From Gemmatimonadales bacterium (GTDB taxonomy: Bacteria > Gemmatimonadota > Gemmatimonadetes > Gemmatimonadales > GWC2-71-9), in NCBI GenBank assembly GCA_020633775.1, contig JACKDA010000006.1:66343-130342 (forward strand): DNA of 64,000 nucleotides, in the 5' to 3' direction. Below the pieces are notes generated by a model. The model was not told the DNA's origin, made no database searches, and saw nothing but the letters and a program-made list of their open reading frames with translations. Each line of letters starts with the position of its first letter. The first letter of the stretch is position 1. Below are positions 28,381 to 37,587 of this stretch, piece by piece. The position numbers and the translations under genes are program-made.

Positions 28381-28857
28381 TTACCCGATGGCGGACCAGT
28401 CCACCACCAGGGTGGCGTCCTTGATCGCCTCCAGTGGCACCACCTGCCGCGTCCCGGCCCACTCCAGTTCCACGTGCTCCTCGTCCGGCACCGCCACGAT
28501 CCGGGCGACCTGCCGCCCCGCGATGCCGCGGGCCCGCACCCTCACCTCGTGCCCGAGGTAGCGGCGCCAGTGGGCGACGAACCGCAGCGGGCGCTCGATC
28601 CCGGGCGAGGACACCTCCAGCCGCCAGGGGCCGGACACGGCCCCGGCACCCTCGAGGCGGGCCTCCATCGCGCGCGAGACGCGGGCGCACTCCTCGGTCG
28701 TCACGCCGTGTCCCGGCTCGCTGCCCCCCACCCGATCGATCCGGAGCCGCACCTGCCGCGCGGCGGCGGGACCCTTGACCTCGGCCTCGACCAGTTCGAA
28801 GCCGAGCTCGGCCACGGCCGCCTGCAACCGTTCGCGGGTGAGAAGCTCCTCGGTCAC
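28381..28857 (-). CDS. rimP: Ribosome maturation factor RimP
   Basis: 158 residues. It is needed for 30S assembly and by gene order heads the nusA operon. Seen: GFELVEAEVKGPAAARQVRL, VTTEECARVSRAMEARLEG, the conserved LEVSSPGIERPLRFVAHWRR, and the C-terminal SH3-like part. GTG at 28857 (VTEELLTRERLQ) is chosen; the same frame is open further upstream but unconserved. Confidence 0.92.
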   Translation of the reverse strand: MTEELLTRERLQAAVAELGFELVEAEVKGPAAARQVRLRIDRVGGSEPGHGVTTEECARVSRAMEARLEGAGAVSGPWRLEVSSPGIERPLRFVAHWRRYLGHEVRVRARGIAGRQVARIVAVPDEEHVELEWAGTRQVVPLEAIKDATLVVDWSAIG

Positions 28858-28943
28858 GATGCGCCGACTCCCGGGGGGTACAAACAAAAATGCCGGGGAG
28901 CACCCGACACCTGACACCTGCCCACTCGTTGCTCCAGCACCAC

Positions 28944-28973
28944 AAGATACTCCCGGTCCCCGAAGGGGGACAA
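28944..28973 (-). promoter_or_regulatory. Probable promoter of the rimP-nusA-infB operon
   Basis: Read on the minus strand: TTGTCC at 28973-28968, an 18-base spacer, and TATCTT at 28949-28944. It starts five bases after the pgeF stop and leaves a leader of about 80 bases before the rimP GTG. The spacer contains CTTCGGGGAC, which with the -35 region forms a small GTCCCC/GGGGAC hairpin that could also end the pgeF message. The leader holds a T-rich run (CATTTTTGTTTG) near its end. Confidence 0.4.
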
Positions 28974-28978
28974 GGGCG

Positions 28979-29734
28979 CTAGGCCGCCGCGGGGCGGCCG
29001 AGCCAGGCGACCATTCGACCGTCGGTGCCGCCACTGGCCCGGTGGGAGAAGAAGGGCGACCCTGGCTCGGCGGTGCAGTGCCCGCTCACGGTGACCTCGC
29101 CCACCCCGAGGGCGCGCGCCTGGTCGGCCAGCACCCCGCGGAGGTCCACATGCCACGGCCCCGCACCGGCCCGGGGGATACCGAGCGCGTCCGGGACCTC
29201 GGCGCCCACCTCGTAGCGGGCGCCGGAGATCGCCACCCCGGCATGCATCACGACCTCGGGCGGGGCGACTCCGGCGCGCTCGCAGAGGAGCCGGACCCCG
29301 GCCGCGAGGATCCCCGCCGCGGTCCCGCGCCACCCGGCGTGCAGCAACGCGATCATTCCCGATTCCGGGGCCGCGAGGTAGACCGGGACGCAGTCGGCCA
29401 CCGTCACGAGCAGGAGGAGCCCTGGGGCGTCCGTGGCGTGTCCGTCGGCGCCCTCGTGCAGGGTCCAGCCGTCGCGGCCGGGCTGCCAGAGGACCCGGCC
29501 GCCATGGACTTGGTGGGCGAGGACCTGACCGGGGAACCCCGGCAGGGCCGCGCGGAGCCTGCGCCAGTTGGTCATCACCTCGCCAACGGGCCGCTGGGTC
29601 CACAGGCCGAGGTCGAAGGGCGCCACCTCCGACCCGCGTCCGGAGATGCCCGCGACGAGCCCGAACCGCGCCCGCCAGCCGGGGACCTCCCAGCAGGGCG
29701 GATCGATCCCGACCGGCACCTCGTCAGTCGTCAC
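28979..29734 (-). CDS. pgeF: PgeF/YfiH-family protein (laccase-domain, peptidoglycan editing factor)
   Basis: 251 residues. The zinc-site residues are visible: VADCVPVYLA (Cys), LLHAGWRGTAAGIL (His), and SGHCTAEPGSPFFSHRASGG. Family members remove mis-incorporated L-Ser from peptidoglycan precursors or act as purine nucleosidases. GTG at 29734 (VTTDEVPVG) overlaps the murA end by 11 bases. The pairing with murA fits a cell-wall role. Confidence 0.88.
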   Translation of the reverse strand: MTTDEVPVGIDPPCWEVPGWRARFGLVAGISGRGSEVAPFDLGLWTQRPVGEVMTNWRRLRAALPGFPGQVLAHQVHGGRVLWQPGRDGWTLHEGADGHATDAPGLLLLVTVADCVPVYLAAPESGMIALLHAGWRGTAAGILAAGVRLLCERAGVAPPEVVMHAGVAISGARYEVGAEVPDALGIPRAGAGPWHVDLRGVLADQARALGVGEVTVSGHCTAEPGSPFFSHRASGGTDGRMVAWLGRPAAA

Positions 29735-31005
29735 GTCGCTCGATGTCGGCCCCGAGGGCGCGCAGGCGGGCGTCGATCTGCTCGTAGCCCCGCTCGATCT
29801 GCCCGACGTTGTGGATCGTGCTGGTTCCTTCCGCCGCGAGGGCGGCGAGGAGCATCGCCATCCCGGCCCGGATGTCGGGCGACTCCACCGTGCCGCCGCG
29901 CAGCGGGTGCCGGCCCGCTGACGACGGCCCGGTGCGGGTCGCAGAGGACGATCCGGGCACCCATGCCGATCAGCTTGTCGACGAAGAACATCCGCGACTC
30001 GAACATCTTCTCGTGGATGAGGATCATCCCCTCGCACTGCGTCGCGGCGACGATCGCGATCGACATGACGTCGGCCGGGAACGCGGGCCACGGGCCGTCC
30101 TCGAGCTTGGGGACGTGGCCACCGAGATCGGGTCGGACGCGGCGTTCCTGGCCGGCGTCGACGACGAGGCGGGTCCCATCGACGCGGGGGCGGATCCCGA
30201 GGCGATCGAAGCCGAGCAGGGTGGCGCGGAGGTCGTCGGGCCGGACGCCGTCGATGACGAGCTCGCTGTTGGTCACCGCGGCCAGCCCGATGAAGGAGCC
30301 GATCTCGATGTGGTCCGGCCCGATCTCGACCGAGGCCCCACGCAGCGGTCGTCCCCCCTCGATGGTGTAGGTGTTCGAGCCGATCCCGTCGATCGCCGCG
30401 CCCATCGCGACCAGCGCGCGCGCGGTGTCCTGGACGTGCGGCTCCGCGGCGGCATTGCGCAGGACGGTGGTTCCCTTCGCCATCACCGCGGCCATGAGCG
30501 CGTTCTCGGTGCCGGTGACACTCGGCTCGTCGAGGAAGATGTCGGCGCCGTGCAGGGCGGGCGCCTCGATCTCGAACCGGTCGCCGACGCCGACCGTCGC
30601 GCCGAGTCGCTCAAGGGCGAGGAAGTGGGTATCGACCCGCCGTCGGCCGATGACGTCGCCGCCCGGCGGCGGCAGGATCACCTTGCCAAAGCGGGCGAGC
30701 AGCGGGCCGGCGAGCAGGATCGAGGCCCGGATCCGGGTGCAGAGCGCCGGGTCGAGCGGCTTGGGCTGCAGCCCGCGCGGGTCGATGGTGACCTGACCCT
30801 GGCCCCAGGTCACGGTGGCCCCCAGGAACTGAACAAGTTCCAGCAGGGTCTCCACGTCGCGGATCCGGGGGACGTTGGCGATCTCGACGGGACCGTCGGC
30901 AAGCAGGGAGGCCGCGATCACGGGGAGCGCGGCATTCTTGTTCCCGGCGGGACGGACGGTTCCCTTCAGCGGCCGGCGGCCGGTGACGACGAAGCGAGGA
31001 GGCAT
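29724..31005 (-). CDS. murA: UDP-N-acetylglucosamine 1-carboxyvinyltransferase MurA, frameshifted near its 3' end
   Basis: The first committed peptidoglycan enzyme (PEP transfer to UDP-GlcNAc). The main frame runs from ATG 31005 with VVTGRRPLKGTVRPAGNKNA and ends in a wrong frame. The correct C-terminus (HPLRGGTVESPDIRAGMAML, then HNVGQIERGYEQIDARLRAL) is in another frame from about 29915. Removing one G in the run near 29908-29917 restores AVVSGPHPLRGGTVES. Without it the protein would lose about 60 residues. Residue 115-type Cys: LDPALCTRIRASILLAGP-like motif is present. A sequencing error is the likely cause. Confidence 0.93.
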
Positions 31006-31093
31006 CCCGAATAGTCCACGGACCGGGCGGGGGCCGCAACCCGGCCGTGGTCCCCGCTTAGAATACGGGGATGACTTCCTCCCGGAGGGTGCC

Positions 31094-31594
31094 ATGGCGA
31101 GCTGGGTAGGTCCCACCGTCGCGATCGCCCTGGTGGTGATCGCGGCCTGCTACGTCGGCCTCGCCCTCGCCACCATCGGCGCGATTCGCGAGGCACGACA
31201 GAAGAGCGACACCATGGCGCGCGAACTCGCCGAGTTGCGCTCCGACATCGGCCCCGCCCTCCAGGCGGTGAACCGGTTCGGCGAGTCCGGCAGCGAGATC
31301 GCCGACATGCTGCGCGACGAGGTGGGCGAGATCGTGCGCACCTCGCAGGCGGTGCGCCGGCAGGTGCGCCGTGGCGTCCGCCAGGCGCAGCATCGCCTCG
31401 CCGACCTCGACGCCCTCCTCGAGGTCGCGACCGAGGAGGCCGACGCGGCGCTGGTCGATGCCGCGAATGCCCTCGAGACGGTCCGCACCTCGGCCGGCCT
31501 GCTGTCGCAGGTCGGTCGGTTCCTCGCCCCCCGGGACGAGGAGTACGAGGACGAGGACGAGGACGAGGAGTACGAGGAGGACGACGACGCGTGA
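31094..31594 (+). CDS. DUF948-like membrane protein with coiled coil and acidic tail
   Basis: 166 residues. One N-terminal membrane helix (VGPTVAIALVVIAACYVGLA), a long helical or coiled-coil segment (about 35-140) and an extreme Asp/Glu/Tyr tail (last ~18 residues, coded by a GAGGAC-type repeat). This resembles DUF948/YtxG-type proteins. Function unknown. Its stop overlaps the next GTG start (GTGA), so the two are coupled. Confidence 0.6.
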   Translation: MASWVGPTVAIALVVIAACYVGLALATIGAIREARQKSDTMARELAELRSDIGPALQAVNRFGESGSEIADMLRDEVGEIVRTSQAVRRQVRRGVRQAQHRLADLDALLEVATEEADAALVDAANALETVRTSAGLLSQVGRFLAPRDEEYEDEDEDEEYEEDDDA

Positions 31595-32526
31595 AGTGGC
31601 TGGTGGCGCTCGCGGTGATCGCCGTCATCGGACTCTGCTGGCCGGATGGGGCACACGCCTGGACGCCGGGCACCCACGTCGTGCTCAGCGAGCGGATCCT
31701 CGGGTCGCTCCACCTGCTGGTCCCCGCCGCCGCGGACCTGCTGCGCGCCTACCCGTATGACTTCCTGTACGGCAGCATCGCCGCCGACACGACGATGGCG
31801 AAGAAGTTCGCCCCCGCCGATCGGCACTGTCACGCCTGGCACGTGGGGCGCGAGGTGTACGACCTCGCCCCGACCGATGCCCTGCGCGCGTTCGGACTGG
31901 GCTACCTCTCCCACCTCGCCGCCGACGTCGTCGCCCACAACCATTTCGTGCCGCGCCAGCTCGTGCTCAGCAGCAGCACCCGCACGGCGGGGCATACCTA
32001 CTGGGAGTCCCGGGTCGAGACCGAACTCGGCCAGGCCGTGCCCCGCGCGGCCCGGGAGCTGATCCGGCTCGACCACCGCCAGGCCGACGCGCACCTCGAG
32101 CGGATCCTGTCGCCCACCATCTTCTCGGTGCGCACCAACCGCCGGCTGTTCCGGGGGATGGTGCACCTCACCGACAGCCGTCCGTGGCAGGTCGGCATGC
32201 AGGTCGCGGCAGATCAATCCCGGTGGGAACTGCCCGAGGAGACCATCGAGGCCCATCTCGATCGCGCGGTGGCCTACATCCGCGGGACCCTGAACGATCC
32301 GGTGGGCGCGCTGCAGGCGCTCGACCCGAACGGGGAGGCCGCGATCGTCCGCAGCAAGGAGGTCCGCCGCCAGGCGATGCGGGGACCGGGGCGTCGCGAC
32401 CGGGAGTGGATCGTCGCGCTCGCGGAGGCACAGTTCGGCATCACCCCTGCCGAGGCCGATCCGCACCTGCGCGCGCTTCAGGAGCTGGGGCGCCCCGGCG
32501 ACGAGGGACCGGCCACCCCGACCTGA
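31591..32526 (+). CDS. Secreted zinc-dependent phospholipase C-like protein
   Basis: 311 residues starting at GTG. Signal peptide (KWLVALAVIAVIGLCWPDGAHA) with mature start WTPGTHVVLSERIL. The metal-ligand pattern of the zinc-dependent PLC family is present: N-terminal Trp and His, YGSIAADTTMAKKF, CHAWHVG and LGYLSHLAADVVAHNHFVP. Whether it cleaves phospholipid or another phosphoester is not known. The last 49 bases overlap the convergent kinase gene. Confidence 0.8.
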   Translation: MKWLVALAVIAVIGLCWPDGAHAWTPGTHVVLSERILGSLHLLVPAAADLLRAYPYDFLYGSIAADTTMAKKFAPADRHCHAWHVGREVYDLAPTDALRAFGLGYLSHLAADVVAHNHFVPRQLVLSSSTRTAGHTYWESRVETELGQAVPRAARELIRLDHRQADAHLERILSPTIFSVRTNRRLFRGMVHLTDSRPWQVGMQVAADQSRWELPEETIEAHLDRAVAYIRGTLNDPVGALQALDPNGEAAIVRSKEVRRQAMRGPGRRDREWIVALAEAQFGITPAEADPHLRALQELGRPGDEGPATPT

Positions 32527-34898
32527 GCGAGAACCGCCCGGAAGCGCGGCGTCCGGCGGATCGGATCCATCAGCGGCGTGTCGAGGGGCTCCGAGGCGAA
32601 CACCGGATCGCGCTCGCTGAGCGCGCGCTCGAGGGCCGCGAGGGCGGCCGCGGTGTCCCCAACCGCGAGCTCCGCATGGACCAGCCCCCCGGCAACCCCG
32701 GCGCGTTCGGCATCGGCGGCGAGCTGGTTCCGCAGGCGCGTCGCGCCGGCGGCATCACCCGCGCGCGCCATCGCCTGGGCACGGAGTCCCATGAGCAGCG
32801 GCTGGTTGGGTGCCAGCCGCGACGCAACCTCGAGTTCACCGAGCGCCCGCTGGCTCGAGCCGAGGATGAGCCACCCTGCCCCGGCGAGGAACCGGGTCGG
32901 GCCGGACGTCGTGTCGAGGACGACCGCATCGCGCAGTAGCGCCCCGGCCCCGACGGTATCGGAGAGCGCGGCCGCGACCCCCTCGAGCGCCACGGTGATC
33001 GCCACGGACGGCGCGAGGCGTCGCGCGGTCGCGAAGGTGGAACGGGCGAGTGCCGGGCGACCGGTGACCAACTGCACCTCGCCGAGTGCGCGGGCGATCT
33101 CGGCATCCTCCGCGGTGGCGAGCGCCGCGGTGAAGTCGCGTTCGGCCTCGGACCATTCCCACCGGGCGGCCGCGAGGCGACCGCGCGCCGCCAGCGCCGC
33201 GGGAAGCCCGGGGGACGCCTCGAGCGCCTGGGCAATCGCCGCCTCGGCGTCGGCCTCCACCGCCGCGAACGGCACGCCCGCATAGAGCGGCAACAGGAGG
33301 AGGCCATCGGCGAGCGCCGCCTGGGCGCTCGCGAAGGTCGGGGCATCGGCGACGACCTCCCGGAGGCGCGTCACGGCCGCGACGATCGCGGTGTCGGACC
33401 GCTCGCGGAGGAGCGCGAGTGCCCGCAGGTAGCCCGCGTAGGCAAGCGGATCCTGGTCCGCTCGTGCCCCGAGGCGCGGGGCAGTGGCGGCGCTGTCACG
33501 CGGCGCGAGCGCCCGCGCCACCGAACCGACCACGTCGTCGATCACGCTCCCCATCGCCGCGACGGTCTGCCGGTAGCTCCCGGTCCAGAGCACGTCGCCG
33601 GACTGCGCATCGACGAGCTGGGCGATGACCCGCAACTCCTCGCCCTCGCGTCGCACCACCCCGTCGAGCAGCGTGCGCACCCCGAGGGTTTCGGCGACCT
33701 CCGCGGGCGTCAGGGGCGCGCGCCCGAGGCGTTCCACCGCGAGGCGCGGTGCCACCTGCACGGCACCCGTCGCGAGGAGCTGGGCGGCGATGTCGTCGCT
33801 CAGGCCGATGGCGAGCCAGCTGCTCGCCGAATCGTCGCCTCGCGGCACGAACGGCAGGACCGCCACCGACGGCGCGGCGGTGGGCGCGGACGGAACCGGG
33901 TCGGCGGGGGCATCACGGCGGGCGGCGACGCCCGCCACGATCACGGTGACCAGGACCGCGGCCGCCGCCGCGAACCAGGCGCGCCGCCCCGGGATCGCCG
34001 GCACCTCGCCGGTCGTGGCGCTGGCCACCCCCTCGAGGGCGTCCACCAGTTCCGCCGCGGAGGCGGGACGGTCGGCCGGTGCCTTCGCGAGGCACCGCGA
34101 GACCAGCTTCACCAGCCCGTCCGGGAGGTCCTCCCGACGCCCGTCGAGCGAGGGCGCCGGGCGGGTCATGTGCGCCACCAGCAGTTCGTGGGTGCTCTTC
34201 GCGGTGAACGGCGGCTCACCGGCGAGCAACTCGTAGGCGAGGACGCCGAACGCGTACAGATCGGCGCGGTGATCGAGCGCCGGATCGGAGGCAGCCTGCT
34301 CGGGCGCCATGTACGTGGGCGTGCCGACCGTGAACCCCACCCGGGTCAGTGCCGCCGTCTCGCCGGTGGCCTGGGTGTTCGCCTCCTGCAGCGCCTTGGC
34401 GATCCCGAAGTCGATGATCATCGCGGCATCGCCGGTGAGCAGCACGTTGTCCGGCTTCAGGTCGCGATGGACAATGCCGCGCTCATGCGCGTGGCTGAGC
34501 GCCCGCGCCACGTCGCGCAGGATGCGCACGGCCTCCCGCACGGACGGGAGCGTCCCCGCGGCGAGCCGATCGCCGAGCGAACGACCCTCGATGTACGGCA
34601 TTGAATACCATGGCACGCCGTCAACATCCCCGGCGGCGAGGACCGGCACGATGTGCGGGTGCTGCAGGGACGCCGAGAGCATCATCTCGCGACGAAACCG
34701 CTCCAGCGACCCGACGTGGCCCGCGCCGTGGAGCACCTTCACCACCACCTCGCGATCGAGGGCCGGGTCGCGCGCGACGAAGACGCGCGACATCCCGCCG
34801 CCGCCGAGTTCGCGATCCACGACGAGCGTCCCCTCGAGACGCCGTCGCAGGCGCTCGATGAGGTCGTCAGGCGCGGGAGGCGGCTCGTGCGGGCTCAT
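32478..34898 (-). CDS. Membrane Ser/Thr protein kinase with TolB-like and TPR sensor part
   Basis: 806 residues. Kinase domain (about 20-290): LGGGGMSRVFVARDP, HRDLKPDNVLLTGD (catalytic Asp), IDFGIAKAL and YMAPEQAA. One membrane helix at about 310-330 (AWFAAAAAVLVTVIVAGVA). The outer part begins with SVAVLPFVPRGDD, the FlgO/TolB-like N-terminal fold, and ends in several TPR-like repeats (for example ALAARGRLAAARWEWSEAER). This layout is frequent in Gemmatimonadota and Acidobacteriota. Its signal and targets are unknown. Confidence 0.9.
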   Translation of the reverse strand: MSPHEPPPAPDDLIERLRRRLEGTLVVDRELGGGGMSRVFVARDPALDREVVVKVLHGAGHVGSLERFRREMMLSASLQHPHIVPVLAAGDVDGVPWYSMPYIEGRSLGDRLAAGTLPSVREAVRILRDVARALSHAHERGIVHRDLKPDNVLLTGDAAMIIDFGIAKALQEANTQATGETAALTRVGFTVGTPTYMAPEQAASDPALDHRADLYAFGVLAYELLAGEPPFTAKSTHELLVAHMTRPAPSLDGRREDLPDGLVKLVSRCLAKAPADRPASAAELVDALEGVASATTGEVPAIPGRRAWFAAAAAVLVTVIVAGVAARRDAPADPVPSAPTAAPSVAVLPFVPRGDDSASSWLAIGLSDDIAAQLLATGAVQVAPRLAVERLGRAPLTPAEVAETLGVRTLLDGVVRREGEELRVIAQLVDAQSGDVLWTGSYRQTVAAMGSVIDDVVGSVARALAPRDSAATAPRLGARADQDPLAYAGYLRALALLRERSDTAIVAAVTRLREVVADAPTFASAQAALADGLLLLPLYAGVPFAAVEADAEAAIAQALEASPGLPAALAARGRLAAARWEWSEAERDFTAALATAEDAEIARALGEVQLVTGRPALARSTFATARRLAPSVAITVALEGVAAALSDTVGAGALLRDAVVLDTTSGPTRFLAGAGWLILGSSQRALGELEVASRLAPNQPLLMGLRAQAMARAGDAAGATRLRNQLAADAERAGVAGGLVHAELAVGDTAAALAALERALSERDPVFASEPLDTPLMDPIRRTPRFRAVLAQVGVAGPSSPGRPSS

Positions 34899-34951
34899 CA
34901 CACTCCAAGACGCAGCAGGGGGCCGCAAGGTTGCAGAGCGGGACGTTCCCG

Positions 34952-36172
34952 CTAGCGCGCCGCGAGCGCGGCCAGCGCCCGGTCGACCTCGTCATGCGTG
35001 GTGTAGGCCGAGATCCCGAGGCGGAGCCAGCCGTCGGGATGCACCCCCGCCCGCTCCGCGGCAGTGAGCGCATAGAAGTTCCCGTGGGAGGCGGAAATCC
35101 CGTGGCGGGCGAGACGCGCGGCGGTCGCGAGCGGGGCCTCGCCCGCCAGGGTGCAGGACACCGTCGCGGTCCGCCCCGGACCGGGCGGCAATCCGAACCG
35201 GCGCAGGCCGTCGATCTGCCCGAGCCCGTCCCAGAGGTGGGCGAAGAGCGCCATCTCGCGTGCCGCGAGGGCGGTGAACGTCGCGACCAGGCGATCCCGC
35301 ATGCCACCCGGCGCATCGGTCAGCGAGGCGAGCCAATGCACGGCCGCCGCACCTCCGGCGATCGCCTCGAACGACGGCGTGCCGGTCTGCAGTCGCTCGG
35401 GACCGGTCGAGGGTGCGGGCCGCAGGCGGGGCGCCTCGATCGCCTCGAGCAGCTCGCGTCGGCACCAGAGCACGCCGGCGTGCGGGCCGTAGAACTTGTA
35501 GGGCGAGCACGCCAGCAGGTCCGCACCGCTGGCTGTCACGTCGAGCGAGCGATGCGCGGCGAGGTGCACTGCATCGACGAACAGCAGGGCGCCATGCGCG
35601 TGCGCCACGCGGGCGGTCGCGGCGATGTCGGAGAGGGTGCCGAGCGCATTCGAGGCCCCACCGAGCGCCACCAGCCGCGTGCGCCCCGAGAGGAGCGGCG
35701 GCAGGTCCTCGAGGTCGAGCGCCCCGGTTTCCGGGTCGGCCTCCCACCAGCGGAGCACGACACCGCGTTCGACCACGAGCGCCTCCCACGGCGCGACGTT
35801 CGCGTGGTGATCGAGACCGGTCACGACCACCTCATCGCCCGCGACCCACTGGCGTCCGAGTCCGCGCGCCACGTGCATGGCGAGGGAGGTCATGTTGGGG
35901 CCGAAGACGATCTCGTCGGGCCCGCCACCGACGAACGCGGCGAACGCCTCGCGGGCCGCCGCGACCAGCGCATCGGTCCGCTCGCTCGCGGGGAAGTGCC
36001 AGTGCGCGTTGGCGTTGTGGCGCGCGAGGTAGTCGGCGACGGCGTCGATGACGAGCCGCGGCACCTGGGTTCCACCCGGTCCGTCGAACCGGGCCGGTGG
36101 CGCCTCGCCCGCCGTCGACTCGAAGGCGGGGAAGTCCGCACGGATCGCCTCGACCGGTCGAAGCATGCTCAT
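34952..36172 (-). CDS. Cysteine-desulfurase-like class V aminotransferase
   Basis: 406 residues, PLP-dependent. The Schiff-base lysine is in CSPYKFYGPHAGVLWCRREL (about residue 224), and the cofactor-binding region includes GLDHHANVAPWEALV. The overall wording matches the cysteine desulfurase-like (TIGR01976) group, whose substrate is not settled, rather than IscS/SufS proper. Its ATG overlaps the gatB stop (ATGA), so it closes the serS-pcrA-gatCAB run. Confidence 0.85.
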   Translation of the reverse strand: MSMLRPVEAIRADFPAFESTAGEAPPARFDGPGGTQVPRLVIDAVADYLARHNANAHWHFPASERTDALVAAAREAFAAFVGGGPDEIVFGPNMTSLAMHVARGLGRQWVAGDEVVVTGLDHHANVAPWEALVVERGVVLRWWEADPETGALDLEDLPPLLSGRTRLVALGGASNALGTLSDIAATARVAHAHGALLFVDAVHLAAHRSLDVTASGADLLACSPYKFYGPHAGVLWCRRELLEAIEAPRLRPAPSTGPERLQTGTPSFEAIAGGAAAVHWLASLTDAPGGMRDRLVATFTALAAREMALFAHLWDGLGQIDGLRRFGLPPGPGRTATVSCTLAGEAPLATAARLARHGISASHGNFYALTAAERAGVHPDGWLRLGISAYTTHDEVDRALAALAAR

Positions 36173-37587
36173 CCGGCGAGCCGCGACTTGAGGATCGGCT
36201 GGATCGCCTTCGGATCCGCGGTGCCCTGCGAGCGCTTCATCACCTGGCCGACGAAGAACCCGATCAGCTTCCCTTCCCCGCCACGGAACCGGGCGACCTC
36301 GTCCGGGTGTGCCGCGATCACCGCGTCGACCCACGCCTCGAGCGCACCGACCTCCTGCACCTGCACCAGGCCAAGGCGTTCGGCGACGTCGATCGGCGAG
36401 GCATCCCGTCCCACGAGCTCGGCGTGGATCTTTCGGGCCGCCTGCAGCGAGACCGTGCCGGCGGCGACGAGCGCGGCGAGTTCCGCGATGCGCGCCGGCG
36501 CGACCGCGAAGCGCCCCGTCTCGTTGAAGCTGGCCAGCCCCTCGCCCATGACCCAGTTCGCGGCGGTCTTGGGGTCGGTACCCGCGGCGACGATCGCCTC
36601 GAAGTAGTCGGCGATCGCCGGTTCCGCGGTGAGCACGCCGGTGTCGTAGGCCGGCAGTTCCATCGCCTCGATGAACCGCGCGCGCCGGGCCGCGGGAAGC
36701 TCGGGGAGGCCGCGCTGTTCCGCCGCGAGCCAGGCCTCGTCGAGCACGAGCGGCGGCAGGTCCGGGTCGGGGAAGTAGCGGTAGTCGTGCGCGTCCTCCT
36801 TCGCGCGCAGCACCTTCACCTCGCCCGTGCCGGCGTTGAAGGTGAGCGTCACCTGCTCGACCACTCCCCCGGCCTCGAGCAGCGCGACCTGCCGGGCCCG
36901 TTCAGCCTCGAGCGCGCGCTCCACGTTCGCGAAGGAGTTCATGTTCTTGACCTCGGTCTTGGTGCCGAGGGGCTCACCCGGTCGCCTGACGGAGAGGTTC
37001 GCGTCGACCCGCAGCGATCCCCGTTCCATCGAGCACTCGCTCACGCCGGCATACACGAGCAGCTGGCGAAGCGTGGTGAGGTAGGCCCGCGCCTCGGCGG
37101 GGGATCGCAGGTCGTGGAAGCCGACGATCTCGGCGAGGGGCGTGCCGGCGCGGTTGAGGTCGATCGCGGTGTGCCCGGGGATCCGGTCATGCAGCGACTT
37201 GCCCGCGTCCTCCTCGAGGTGCAGCCGGGTGATGCCGACCCGGATGGTTCCGCGCTCCGGCGTCTCGACCTCGATCGCCCCGTCGGTGGCGAGCGGTCGG
37301 TCGAACTGGGAGATCTGGTATCCCTTGGGCAGGTCGGGGTAGAAGTAGTTCTTCCGCGCGAACACGCTGACCGGGTGGACGGTGCAGCCGAGCGCCTGCG
37401 CCCCGCGCACGCCGAGGCGCACGGCCTCGGCGTTGGCGACCGGCAGCGCCCCCGGCAATCCGAGGCAGACGGGGCAGACGACGGTGTTCGGCGCCTCGCC
37501 GTACGTCGTCGGGCAGCCGCAGAACATCTTGGACCGCGTGGCGAGCTGCACGTGGACCTCGAGGCCGATGATCGTCTCCCAGGTCAT
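36169..37587 (-). CDS. gatB: Aspartyl/glutamyl-tRNA(Asn/Gln) amidotransferase subunit B
   Basis: 472 residues. It binds mischarged Glu-tRNA-Gln or Asp-tRNA-Asn and, with GatA and GatC, amidates it. Seen: WETIIGLEVHVQLATRSKMF, CPVCLGLPGALPVANAEAV (Zn-site region), RKNYFYPDLPKGYQISQFD and DYRYFPDPDLPPL, then the C-terminal tail domain. It overlaps the gatA stop by one base (TGATG). Confidence 0.96.
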   Translation of the reverse strand: MTWETIIGLEVHVQLATRSKMFCGCPTTYGEAPNTVVCPVCLGLPGALPVANAEAVRLGVRGAQALGCTVHPVSVFARKNYFYPDLPKGYQISQFDRPLATDGAIEVETPERGTIRVGITRLHLEEDAGKSLHDRIPGHTAIDLNRAGTPLAEIVGFHDLRSPAEARAYLTTLRQLLVYAGVSECSMERGSLRVDANLSVRRPGEPLGTKTEVKNMNSFANVERALEAERARQVALLEAGGVVEQVTLTFNAGTGEVKVLRAKEDAHDYRYFPDPDLPPLVLDEAWLAAEQRGLPELPAARRARFIEAMELPAYDTGVLTAEPAIADYFEAIVAAGTDPKTAANWVMGEGLASFNETGRFAVAPARIAELAALVAAGTVSLQAARKIHAELVGRDASPIDVAERLGLVQVQEVGALEAWVDAVIAAHPDEVARFRGGEGKLIGFFVGQVMKRSQGTADPKAIQPILKSRLAG

